Below, one piece after another: positions 35,561-47,770 of a stretch of DNA of 64,000 nt. Source of the stretch: Neodontobutis hainanensis (taxonomy: Eukaryota; Chordata; Actinopteri; Gobiiformes; Odontobutidae); the NCBI GenBank assembly GCA_024349245.1, contig JALDNG010000860.1, positions 1-64,000 of the forward strand. The letters run 5' to 3'. The translations under genes and the position numbers were made by a program. The notes beneath the pieces are model-generated. The model saw only the letters and a list, made by a program, of their open reading frames with translations, made no database searches and was not told the origin of the DNA. The stretch's first letter is position 1. Each line of letters begins with the position of its first letter.

Positions 35561-38289
35561 AATTTAAGACAAAAAAATTAAATTTTTAAACTCGTTTTTT
35601 GACAGTTTTGTTTGATTGGATTCTCTGAAAAAGTCTTTCTCATTTATTATTCTGACAATGAGGTATATCGGACGAATATAAAATCTCATGAGAACAAGTT
35701 TGAGGCATTTAATGTTACGATGATTTGTGTTCGTATAGGATCCTCATACAAAATTTAAAAATATTTTTAATCGAAACTAAATGAGAAGTTTGAGAACAGC
35801 AAGTTTCCATTAATGTCTATTTTTATTTATATTCACGCAGTTTGTCTTTGCTTAGTTGAAATGCAAGAAAAGACCAATAAATGGTAAATTAAATAATAAA
35901 AACTTCAGATTTGTATGAATTCTTAAAATCTAATAACTGTTTTGTTCAATTTGTCAAAAATATCATTGATTGTATCAATATCAAATACACTAGACTTTTA
36001 GAAATGGTTGTAAAATTAATATACTGTTGACTAAATTCGAAAAATAAATTTATTTAAATAAAAAATAATCTTCTCTCCAGAATTTTTTTTATCTGTTCAC
36101 GAACTTCGAACGATTAACAGGGTTTTCCGTTAGATACTTTTGAGGTTGAAAATACAACATTCCAGGCAATTTTTAGTCATAAAGTAATCGTTGTTCACAC
36201 AATACAATTTTATGACTTAAATAACGAACTTAATATTTTATACTGTTTAATGAAAGTGTACATATATTTCTGTCGAATGCACAAAGAAAAGATGTTAATT
36301 CTTGAAATGTTAAAAAGCCTTAAATAAACTCAGATATACCAAAATACCTTTAAATATTCGTATCATAAAATAGCTCTGATTCATGTTGAAAGAATCTCAA
36401 TCAACACAACCTTTTTTGAGAAGACTTTCAGGAAATCCATTTATTATAACTTTTTTTTATTTTATAGGTTTAATGACAAAAACACGCATACTCTCGATAT
36501 AAATAAATAAACGTTCTAACACTAGAATGAAGAAATAACCATCATTGAATGTAAAATTTTTGGCATCAAAAAAAGAGGACGTAAGTTAATAATTCAACGT
36601 GATCATCAGAGGGAGAATAACCTCACAAATAAGCATTTCAACAATTTTTCTTTCACCGAAACATAAGTAAAATAAAATCAACTTTATCATTAAAATGGAA
36701 GCATATTTGAGTAATAATATAAAGGTTCATGATTTCTGCCGAAAATAAAAAAAATATAAGATTAAATTTCAGTTTTTTAGGGATATAATTGAATGGGAAC
36801 ATAAATGTTGAATCATTATCAAAAGGAAGTAAATGTTTGAAGTTGTGAATAACCTGATTAATTATCTTAAATTAAATGACTTGAATAACATTATTCTCAA
36901 TTATAAATGTTAAAAATTTACGCCCTTAATTTTTCAAAACATATTTTATAAATATCAGAATTTGTATTTTGATCATTTAAGGTTTCAGTAAACTATCAAA
37001 CAATTAATAGATTGATGAGGGACTTCTTTAAACCCTTCATCGTTGAATAATTAAAGTAATGATTTCGCAATGTTGGTTAATTAAATTGTCTTACAACAAT
37101 AATTGTACGTTGTATTTATTCAATGAACCAAAAAAATATGAAAATATTCATGCGACATAATTAATCTCTATATTTGGATGTTTTCGTTTGTTTTCAACAC
37201 GCCATCATTTCTCTTCTTTCTACTCCTATACTTTTGCGTTGAACATTTATATGATATTTATTCAGCAAAAAGCAAAAACATTGAGATATTATCACAAAAA
37301 TTTTCTCATGGCTAATTTAAAAATATTTTTTTTATCTTTCCTGAATGTATTTAAAACGGACGAAAATATAACTTTTTAGTCATGTCACATCATAATTATG
37401 TGATAATTTTAAAACCTATAAAAATTTTAGAAAATTTACGAAATTCACGGAATGTATTAAAATTACTTAAGAGCATTAAAAAATTCCAAATTGGTCAGAA
37501 AATAATTTTAGACGTTTCTGATATTAATTTATACTTTTGGAAAAAAATCTTGAATTTAAAAATTTAACTCATTTTGATTTCTATCAGAATAAAATCTTAA
37601 ATGTTATTCCTGATATCAAATTAACTTAACTTCTCTTCTTTCAGTTTTCTGTGAGATATTTTCACATTTCTACTTAAAATCCCATGTTTAGGTACGTTAC
37701 ACAAGAGAAAATTAAATTAATGAACAAATGTATTTACTTCCTGCTCAAGTATAGAGTAATTTTTATGATTTTTCTTCACATTATTTGTTCCGGACATAGT
37801 CACATTCATGGTTGACAACAAGGGTTGTGAATAAAATTTCTTCGAGTAACTAACAGTGCGTCAGGCTAAAAATGAAAGTAAGAGAGTGAAGTTCAAAGTA
37901 GCGAAAAAACTACGGCGTAGAGTACAAACTAAGGCCAGACAGGACTGACACACTTGCGTAGATCGAGTTTGATTTTTATTTTAACATTTCAGGGTCGAAT
38001 AAAGTTATGAATAAAAATTAAGTTCGCATCTTGACGTACGTCTCCGAATGATTCAAATAAATTAGAAATTCTCTTCCAAAAATTATTTTATTCTTGCGAA
38101 AAGAATTTATGGCTTAAGATAGACAAGGTTTAACATGGTTTGTTTTAGATAAACAAATATAAGCCTAAATTGATAAAGATTGAAGAAAAATATATACCTT
38201 ATGTAATCACAGACAATTTTAATTTCGACAAATATTTTTACTCTGCGTAGCTTAAGAAGTTTTTGGAAACGTGTTTTGGACCAATTTTA
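35561..38289. other. AT-rich spacer
   Basis: Frames at 37188-37379 and 37382-37567 (+) are AT-driven. A GC-richer patch at about 37800-37960 contains KKLRRRVQTKARQD-like basic sequence with stops. It might hold an upstream exon of the gene ending at 38569, but no splice pair is convincing. Confidence 0.3.
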
Positions 38290-38569
38290 GAGTTTTACCC
38301 TTTTGAAATGCTCAATAGAAATTTGTCACATTCATGAAATTTATAATTTGGATGTCGTTTCTCATTTAACATTGGTTGACACCGCAAAGGTGTTGGAATT
38401 TATTTATAGTATCAGAAGAAGCCAGAAGATAATCTTTTTACTTCTCGACATATCTAGAAAAGTAGGTAAAATTAAAATAATTCCAAATCTCATGAATAAT
38501 TTAATTTCCAAAGAAACCAAACTATTTCTTTTATCCACAACTAGAAAGGGAGTCAGTTTTCAATCCTAG
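38290..38569 (+). CDS. Candidate terminal exon of an unidentified gene
   Basis: An uninterrupted frame follows a plausible acceptor (GGACCAATTTTAG) and ends with TAG at 38567-38569. An AATAAA lies about 37 bp downstream, near 38606. It begins SFTLLKCSIEICHIHEIYN and continues with LDVVSHLTLVDTAKVLEFI, KIIFLLLDIS and NLMNNLISKETKLFLLSTTR, an alternating strand/helix pattern. The order 'D-x-hydrophobic-S, helix, LLLxD, helix, strand' recalls the RecA-like fold of Elongator subunits 5/6, but this is speculative and no Walker motif is present. No ATG opens it, which supports an internal-to-terminal exon rather than a complete gene. Confidence 0.4.
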
Positions 38570-38605
38570 AATATTTTAACTTTTGCTATTTTTTCACTTA
38601 TCATC

Positions 38606-38611
38606 CAATAA
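38606..38611 (+). terminator. Polyadenylation signal (AATAAA)
   Basis: AATAAA within CATCCAATAAAACTTG, a short distance after the stop of the 38290-38569 frame. Such hexamers are common in AT-rich DNA, so the support is positional. Confidence 0.3.
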
Positions 38612-41600
38612 AACTTGCTCAATCATACAATCTAAAGACGCCCTAAACTAATACTCTGATATTCATGATAAAATTTCCACTAAATATTCTCAAGGATTTA
38701 ATTTTTAGTTCGTTTTTGATTTTCAATATTTCATTCTAATTTTGCAAAAAATTGGCCATTTTCTCTAATCTGTACTTATGTGAGATTGTTCAATGATTTT
38801 GTAATTTTAAACGCAATGAATAAGAGTAAAAATTCGATCATAGCAAAATCATGTTAAAATATAAAAAAATAGGTTAAAGCAGACAATATTACGATAGATT
38901 TGAAGAATTGATTTATATATAACCAAAGAATCTTTATGTCAGTAATTACACTTTATTTCAACAATTTATCACATATAATTGTTGTTTAAAAGTAAAAATA
39001 TCTATGGGAACAAAAAATTGAAAAATCTGTTATATTTCCAGAATATGAGAAGATAAATATTCCTGAATAAAGTTAGATGTGTAAAAATTTGAATTTATTT
39101 GCTGAACATTTTTATGATTGCATATAAGATAAGATAAATTGTGTTTTAGACGTTTCGAAGTTCTGAAATACCTACCATGTAAATTCTTACTCGTAGAATG
39201 TGATTTAACTTTCAGTATTTCAACGTCAAAATCTTCTGGAACAAATGTAAGATAGAATAAATAGGATAGGTATAAATATTAATAAGATCTAATTTGTCAT
39301 TTTATGAAAAAATTATATTAATTTTGAAGATTTAGAAAGCATTGTGGCGGTCGAGTATATCGGTGGCGCGAAATTAAAGGACACCGAATTGGCAGTCTAG
39401 CTCAACATATAACTTTACCTTCACAACAACCAAGGGATCAAGATAGGTTGAAAGATTGACACTCGGTTGTTGGTATGATATACTACTTGATGATGTTGAT
39501 GGCAGGTATGAAATTTGATTATTTATTAAACCAAAAATATAGTGGCAACAAGGTTACTCTGCTTGGATGAGTCTGTAGAAACGGATGTAGACTGCGTTTT
39601 CTTGACTTTTGGGTTCAAGATGTTTGATGTGATAAATGAGTCTTTATAATCAAAAACAAAAAACAATGGAAATTAGTCCTATTTGGTTGGGAGTACTGAT
39701 TGATATTCTCTGGTATTGTATTCATAACTATCCAGATCCGAATTTTAACTAATCAGTGTTAAGCTGATTAAATTTTTATTAATTACCAAATTTTCTCAAC
39801 GCCTTTAATGCTTTATTAGCTTAGTAGCATGGCTCATTTTTCTCCTCGTCGAATTATTAACTGAAATACTATGGTTTGTCTGGAAAAAACTCGAGTTGAA
39901 CATATATCCTGTTTAATTTTTACGAAAAGTTTAGGGTGAAAATCTCTCTAATCTGGATATTTTCTACTTATTGTTTTTATTCTGAATAGTTGTTAGGTAT
40001 CTGATCACCGTTAATTCTCGGATAAAAGATCATGTGTAATCTTGAACCTTGTATTATGTTCTATGGTTGATCTGTTTAAATTTGCAACTATTTATCCAAC
40101 TGCGATCTCATAAAATATATTATGATTAAATTATTGTTAACAATTTTATTTTTATAAAAGTCATAAATATGTTTTCTTTATCTTTCTCATGGCCTCGACT
40201 GAGGTATAACAAAAGTAACATGAATTTTGATCGAGCATTGAAAAATAATAACATTAGCTTCAAAATTAAATATTATGAAAATCAAAAAAACATCTGAGTT
40301 TAAAATATTTCGGATCAAGTGATCAGTTATACTTAAGTTTGTGGGACAATTTTTAATAATCCTTTATTAGTTCAGAAAATGGAAGGATTAATGAAATTCT
40401 TCGATCAATTTTACGAAAAATCTAAAGTTATCTTTATTAACCAGTGTGTTAGAAACCAATTATTCTTTAATAAGAACGGCATCCTTTTTTAACTCTTCAG
40501 AAATGAGAAATAAAAATGTAAGACACATAAGCTAATCCATATATAGAATTAAACAGAAAAGATACCATTTTATGCTACTTTGATATTATTTAATACACAC
40601 TAAATGCTATTGACAAAAATATACGCCTAGTGTGCTGTCGAAAAAACTTAAAAAGTGAGCTTGTTGCAAAGATTGAGAATTTGAATTAATCCAGTTATTT
40701 CTAATTTGATTCAATCAATAAATTATTTTCATGTCATAAACGTTTCACGTATGTTTAATTTTTATAAGCATAAAATTGTTGCAAGGAAATATTTAAGGGT
40801 GTGACAAATCTTAATATTGAGGGAAATATAAATAATCCAGTTTAACTCTCCCCCATTTCTAATAGGGAAAATCACGTAATATCTTGCTCAAAAATATTTT
40901 ACCAGTTTTGTACGCTTAGGTGATGATAGTTTTTTGAAATTTCAACATGAGTAAACTTTAAAAAGGTTTTCAAATATAGATTAAATATGAAGAGAAATTC
41001 TGTTTTCGAACAAAAATCCATTCAATCACAACCTCTACTGAATTTTACATGCCTGATGAATATTACACTTTTCAAATAATGTATTGTTGACTTGAAACAT
41101 CTCAAAGTAAAATTTATGTTTTAAAAATAAAATATCTATTAAAGGAACGATAACAAATATGAAAATTAGAATTCATAAATTTGAAAAAATCAACTTTTAA
41201 AACTCGGATAGCTGGACAAACGAAGATCCATGACATGGTCACTTTATTAAATTTTCAAATTCAAATGGAATTTATTCATTTAGAACCACTTACCCATGCA
41301 GAATAAGGCAAAGTGCGTTTTGCTTTAATTTTTATTTGGATAATTCGAAAAATACCCATATCTACTCAATAAATGTTTTTCATATTGTCACGTAAATCCA
41401 AAACATTGAACGATGAACCATATTTATGCACATCCGCTCTTCCAGTTATTTACCACCATAAGACCAAAACCTGAATTTAGATTTTGTGAGATTAATTAAT
41501 GAAAATTCTCACCTCCATTGACATTAGCTGTCCCAATATAGAGAAAATTAATTCTTAAATTTTCATGAATAACTGAAACAATTAAATTAAGAACGTGTCA

Positions 41601-41940
41601 ATAAATCAACTTTAAATCTTTTATGTTACTATAAATAAGTGGCTTAATTTATGAATTTAACAATAAATAATAACCTCAGATGAAACCTTTCAAAATTTTT
41701 TTATCTAAAAATAATAACAACGAAAATATGTCAATTAAATTAATTAAAATATCTTTTGTTTTTGCATTTTTAAATTCAATCAAATCCCTTTGTTATTTAA
41801 GTTAGAATATCAAAATTTGAGTGAGACAGCCTATATATTTGTGAAAAAACATACTTCGAAAAATTAATGTTAGAAATTTTTATTTTACAAATAAAATTTT
41901 AACTCTCTACGAAGAGCAGGAATGAGTCAAACCTGTCCAC
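38612..41940. other. AT-rich spacer with a GC-richer patch
   Basis: Around 39340-39640 GC rises and one frame reads RLLCLDESVETDVDCVFLTF and FKMFDVINESL before a stop near 39650. It is too short to assign. The rest shows nothing supported. Confidence 0.3.
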
Positions 41941-41949
41941 GCATCATCT

Positions 41950-42280
41950 TAGAGGTTTAAGTTTATTTACCTTTTTCAATGAGGTTGAGTTGATAAGATT
42001 CTACAGCTCGGCACTCTCCCCTCCAAGTACATATCAGGTATCTGTTTGTGTAGACCTCTAAAATTCAAAACCCCTCTATTTTCTCCTCTTTAGAGCAACC
42101 ATACCTCTTCAGCATGGATTTTTGTGGAAGTAACGATATCCCATTTCTTCTTGTAGAAACAACCAGAGAGAATCTTCAGAATTCTGTCAATATAATGTTG
42201 AAACTTCTCATTACTCTCTCGCTCGTCTAGCTCCTTCAACCATATTTGACTCGTAACTTCAAAACGATTAAACTCGAACG
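41950..42280 (-). repeat. GC-richer coding repeat, copy C
   Basis: The minus strand has about 65 clean codons: SSFEFNRFEVTSQIWLKELD then NEKFQHYIDRILKILSG and KKKWDIVTSTKIHAEEVW. After one stop come another 37 codons with LHKQIPDMYLEGRVPS. This is the best-preserved of the three suspected copies. The length without stops is notable at this base composition. No family is recognised; a gag-like or other transposon protein is the simplest guess, a degraded host gene the alternative. Confidence 0.4.
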
Positions 42281-42705
42281 AGTATTAAAGAAAAAATATA
42301 ACAACGAAGTTATCTAGATTCCGTTGATGTATGATTATCTTCTTGTTTCATTCGATAAGATAAATTTTGAGTGATATGACTTTGATAAAAATATGGTGAA
42401 AGAACGTAAGTAAATGTCATCCTCTAAATACAATTTGAAATTTTGGAATTAGAAGGGATAAATCGTATGCTTCAAAAATGACAAAACAATATAATAATAG
42501 ATAACAGAGATTTCTCACAAAAATATAAATCTAGCTACATATAAATTCTCTTCAAATAATTATATTTGAAGCCTTAAGAGTAGCTTTAGTATAGTTAACC
42601 ATAATTTATATACTTAAAAATTATTCAGCTTTGGTATTTTTTTAAATTTCATTGTAACATAACTCAATGCCAATTGTCTAAATATTTCCAACAAGCTCAG
42701 TAAAA
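42281..42705. other. AT-rich spacer
   Basis: Between two coding islands of opposite orientation; nothing supported. Confidence 0.35.
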
Positions 42706-43090
42706 ATGGGTAATAGGAAACCTTTAGATTTATATACTCAGAAATCCTTTGACAATATCCCTCAACATTACAAATTTAATTGTAGTTTAAGCTGCTTATG
42801 ATATAATTCTACTGCATATGAAGCTGATTTGGGTGATATAAGGTCACATTATATACAGAGAATAAGATGAATTCTTTATTAACTGTAAATCTCATACCAT
42901 CAGACATCAGATAAACCAAGAAAAAAGTTGTGTCGAATGATGATACCTTCTGAATATGACTCATCCGTCGAGCAACATACATCTAACTAATTTTTAAAAG
43001 ATTTGAATTGTCACTATCTACTTTAAGATTTGTTGGGAGAATATTCTATTGATCTCCTAAGCTACATGTTTTGAAGTTCAATGAAAGAAA
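42706..43090 (+). CDS. Candidate gene, unidentified, with stops
   Basis: From an ATG at 42706 the frame reads MGNRKPLDLYTQKSFDNIPQ and NCSLSCL, a stop, then YEADLGDIRSHYIQRIR and a stop near 42870. In a second frame the region 42890-43070 reads KPRKKLCRMMIPSEYDSS, FLKDLNCHYLL and DLLGEYSIDLLSYMF with two more stops. The protein-like composition, charged and aromatic, ends at 43090. No domain recognised. Exons, a decayed gene or error-broken coding DNA are all possible. Confidence 0.3.
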
Positions 43091-46000
43091 AATGATTATA
43101 TCAATTTTCATAAGGTTTGAAATTATATTTTTGAATAAAATACATTTTAATGGTTCTCTATAAACGGTTTATAAATTCTGCAAATAATAATTTGGTTTGA
43201 ATTTCAACATACGTGAAAAATTCGCATAAACCATTATGAAATTCATACTGAGAAAATCTCAGACTCATTTCGTATTGAAAGTGATTTAAAGGATAAAAAT
43301 GATTAAAAGAGTCAGAAATAATTGTATTTTTTAACTTTCTAAAAAATATTTGAATTTATTTTTTCCGATAAAAATTAAACAAGTAATTCTCTACCTTTTT
43401 ATTCTCATGTAAAAATAATACAAGATAAATATTGTGTATGAACAGTAATTCATAAAACATTTCAACTTCTTTTTAATCATTCAATGTATTTTGTAAAAAA
43501 GTCATCTTTAGTACAAAACAGTTGCTATTCTTTATTTCTTAGTATTTCACTGTTTAACCGTTAATTTCATATTTTTCAATGATAAATTATCACAATGCTT
43601 TAATTTTGAAAGAATTCTTTGGAAGAGCAACAATGATTTAAACATACCTGGATATTTTCTGAAGGAATTTTAGGTGTGAGATGGTCTTCCATTATGGTCT
43701 CATAACTTGTTAAATTTTTTAACGTGATGAAAAATAATTCTCTTCAGTTAATGATCCTAAAATTTTGATTGTACTTTTAACGTAAAAGCATATTATATAT
43801 CTCAAACATGCATATATTTGTCTGTAAACCGCACTTATTCATTGAAAATGAATGATCGATAGAACAAAATTAAATCATTCCAAACTGAAAATTGTTTTAA
43901 ATGTTATGATAAATATTTTTTATAAATTTTAATGCTTTTTTGAAATAAAAAATACCATTTTCATGTTTCAAAAAGGTAATTTCAAAGTAAACAAATTTTT
44001 GTATACGTTGAATAATAAATAATCAAAATGGGTCAAATGTTTCAGAATACGACCCAAAACAATGTAATTAGAATATACCAAAAATTAAAGGCGTTTATTT
44101 CTGGCAGAAAATGATGAATTTTAATTCATGATATTTACTAATTTGCATATTAGTTTAAAGTTTTTCCTAAAGCTTTAATTATATGAATATTAAGAGTATT
44201 TTGAAATATTTTAAAATGTTTAAATTTACTCTTTGTTAGTATGATAAATAGAACAAAATATAAAAATAAAAGTTGTCAAAATATCAAAGAAAACATAGAG
44301 TGGTGGTCACTTTTCCATGTTATCTTTGAAAAAGAAGGTTAAAAAGATCTAAAATATGAATTTAATAAAAGTGAAAATTATCCTTATCAAAAATCATCTG
44401 GGAATTAATAAAGGAGGAAATTTAATTTTTCTTGAATATTTTATTTGTTTTAATGAAAAGTTTTTTCCCCCATTGTATGCAGAAAAATGATTTTCAACGA
44501 GTATAATTTACGTTACATTGATACGATGATAATTTCGACGAAAAATCATAAAATTCAATGTTCTTAAATAATAAAACGGACATAAAATCATACGCATGCA
44601 AAATTATTTGGCATGAAACTTTTATTAATTTAAAATATTTGGTTATTATTTTGTGAAATATAATTGTTTATTTTTCATTTCAATGGATTATATATTTTTT
44701 ATCATTTCCAAAATTATTTATGCATGATAAATCAAACTATAATTTCGAAAATCGTGAACAAGTAAAGTTTTGCTTTTCGTCTAGAAATGTCTGGAAATCT
44801 TAATAATATTTTCAGAAAAATATATAATTCATCCTGGCCTTTAATGTGAATGTAATTTAATGAAGTGCAATGTATTTTTGGAATACGATTCAGCTTTTTT
44901 AAAATGTTACTCGTTTTAATGTATCTTTCCTTTTTGCAACGGTTTGTGAATTAAAGTTTGGTGATATTCATCATAATTTTCAAGAAAAATGAATGGTATT
45001 GCATGCTATTCTATTATTTTACTTTTTATCTTTAACGTTAAAAATTAACTACAAACGTATCATATTTGAAGTTTTTGAATTCTATATTCGTAAAATCGAT
45101 GTAAAGCTCGTGAATACAACGAATTTTCGAAAATTCAAATGGAAGATTTTGCAAAATTATTTAAAAAATTTGTTATTATAAATTAAAACATGCTCGTTTT
45201 GCAGTAAATTTAATGGCGGCTCGTCGAAAATAATTTAAAATTAAAAAAATAATTAACATCATGTACAATATTGAATAATTATACTGATATTCGACAATCA
45301 AACATGAATACATCATTATTTCACAAATATATTTTTTCGAGTTTATTGTTTTTAATATTCATTTTTGAATGCATTCAATCATAAAATATTACCATCGTAT
45401 ATGAAATAAATACAATAGATTTGAAATAATTCTTCGATCCTAAACGTATGAGTTTATTTGAACACGCCTGTTTTGACGAGGGGAATTAAAAATGAAAATT
45501 TTCTTGTTTATCTAAAACCAATGATTCATCTTAAATAACGTAAAGTTCACAATGATAATTTCAAATGGAAATAATTATGAAAAGAAAATATGTAGCATAA
45601 ATTAAAAATAGGGAAAAAATTGTTTGAATAAAATTCAGATTCGTTTCTTCAAAATCAAATTTTTATTGAGAAGATGAATATCTGTAAAAAAAGGGGGAGA
45701 TGACACTTTAGGATTGTTTGATGTAAATAATTCAAGTAAAAATAAAATTTTGGCAAGTAATTGATGTTATTATTGAGACAAATGTAATTATTTAACATGT
45801 ATATTCCAACGTAAAAAATTTATTTGCTGATTTTCAATTTATATCACAAAGATCTTGGATTATTTAAAAACAAGGCCGTTCACGTTCGTCAAAATTAAAT
45901 TGAGGTTTACACAAAGAAAGAGCGTATATTTTCTTATTCGGCATTCTAAATAAGCTCCGATAGATTTCCTTCATATTAACTCACAAACAAACAGTAAATT

Positions 46001-46145
46001 GAAATAAACACAACTTTTATCATTTTCAAATTTAGCCATAATTTTTTTTAGTTATCCAAATTGGAAATATTTTCAACTAAATTACTTTTTTAAACTTTTT
46101 TATCATAACAAAATTAGTATCCACAAAGATGAAACGAAGTAATAT
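43091..46145. other. AT-rich spacer
   Basis: One of the most AT-rich stretches. The frame at 44993-45181 (+) starts TTG-like and has AT-driven composition. Nothing supported. Confidence 0.5.
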
Positions 46146-46149
46146 GTGC

Positions 46150-46490
46150 TTAGTATGATTTGAAAGTCCTTCAGTCGAGGAAGTCGGGGAGCGTAAAAGC
46201 AGTTACTTACTCGTTTTGATGGAGAATTGAGAATTCTCCTCTGTTGTCTAAACGAGAATTAAAGTCAAAACTTCCAAAGGAACCCATGCAGCTGAGGTGG
46301 AAGTCGTAAAGACCTGAAGATCTGGTGGTTCTTTTATGGTAAAAAGTCCCAAATAACCAAATTCCAACATCTTGGTGATTTTGCTAAATGGTGTGAGGGA
46401 GGGAACGGGAAAAACGTGTTAGCAGAGCTTCACTCAAGGGTGTAAATGAATTAAAAAGATTTTCTGAAAGATGGTCGGATAGGTTTGATT
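46150..46490 (+). repeat. GC-richer coding repeat, copy B
   Basis: GC rises abruptly. One frame reads TRIKVKTSKGTHAAEVEVVK and resembles copies A and C around the HA-x2-V motif. Overlapping frames read KSKLPKEPMQLRWKS and FQHLGDFAKWCEGGNGKN, so several one-base shifts are likely. DNA similarity to copy C (minus) is visible around ACTTCCA...CCATGC. Tentative. Confidence 0.35.
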
Positions 46491-47589
46491 CATCCTTTAA
46501 CGCAAAAAAAATAATCAGGTATTTTTTATGCTACACATAAATATTTTCATACAATATTAAAAAGAATACATTTAAATATAACAAACAGAATATGCTTTTA
46601 ATGCATTTCACGATGAGTTTTGTTATTCTCAGGGCATAAGCATCGGTTTTTCAGTTTCCGATTATAATTATTCGAATATGACACTATTTTAATTTCTGAA
46701 TTGCAAAAGTTTTTCATTGCGCATGTTAGGGAATAATTTTCGTTAAGATGCGCTCACGTAGGTAAACTTTTGAAATTTAGATATTTTAATTTATATGTAA
46801 AAATACCAAATTATATTTTTGTACAAAGTCGATTTATTATTTGAAACAATTTTCACATACCGTTTTCAATTAAAGGTGTTTTTTCTAAAAATTAGATTTT
46901 TTATAGGTTATATTTGAATAATTTCTAAGAAAATCACTTTTGAAATGAAACAATTTTAATGAGATTAAAAAAATATTGTGCACAGTACATTTATGTGGAT
47001 TGGTTATTTAAGCATGCTCAAAATACATGATAAATATTAAAAAGCGGATAAAATCAGGAATATAAAAATTTTATAAATAAATTAGAATAATTGAAGGTTA
47101 CATTTTTAAAATTATTTATGAAAATCAACTCAAATAACATTGAAAACTTTGACCACACGCACTATTAATATAAAAACTAGTTTTAATTTTTAAAATTTAT
47201 CAGTTGAATAATTGTGGAAAATTATTCTAATTTTATCCATTTTGGTCAAAATCATAAAAAATACCAAACAGATGGCTGAAATTATGTGCAAGCGACATTT
47301 AGGTAAAATTAAAATTGGAATGTCCAAAAAATATTACTTAAACCTGCCAACAACAAAGATAAAAAACAGCAAAAACCTGTCATCTAAATGTGAAAAATAG
47401 TTAAATATCACATGATGAGAAAGAATAGAGATGAATATAATTTTGTGTTATTCCGCTTATAGGTTGTCCTTATTATCAGATAAATTTTCATTCTATCTTT
47501 ATAATTTATTTAATGATTATCAAAATAAATTAAAGTTCTATACGCAGATATGATAATGATTCAGAATTTTCTTTCTTAAAGTAAATTAC
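46491..47589. other. AT-rich spacer
   Basis: Contains a TGCGCATG motif at about 46719 without a recognised gene. The frame at 47212-47400 (+) starts at GTG, reads Lys-rich sequence and is not supported as a gene. Confidence 0.35.
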
Positions 47590-47599
47590 TGATCAGATA

Positions 47600-47770
47600 T
47601 TGATGATAATCATTTCTGATGAAGTTGTGTTCATTGTCGTAATGAAAAAAACAAAGTAATGCATTTCCTGAAAGGCAGCTCTTGTAACACGTTGAGATGC
47701 CATTTGAAATATTTTGGTTATTGCCACAATGAACAACAATCCTAATATTGAAATAAATAAATCGTTGAAG
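47600..47770 (+). pseudogene. BED-type zinc finger remnant (hAT-like?)
   Basis: A 39-codon frame reads CVHCRNEKNKVMHFLKGSS then CNTLRCHLKYFGYCHNEQ. The C-x2-C pair, the spacing to CHL and the trailing C/H resemble a BED finger as found at the N-terminus of hAT transposases and ZBED proteins. The His spacing is longer than usual. No hAT catalytic domain is visible downstream, where another frame reads VEGGLKNLCVNK. It may be a solitary decayed fragment. Confidence 0.3.

Noticed and set aside
39340..39660. GC-rich patch considered as a tRNA-like SINE
   Set aside because: No credible box A/box B spacing or A-rich tail.
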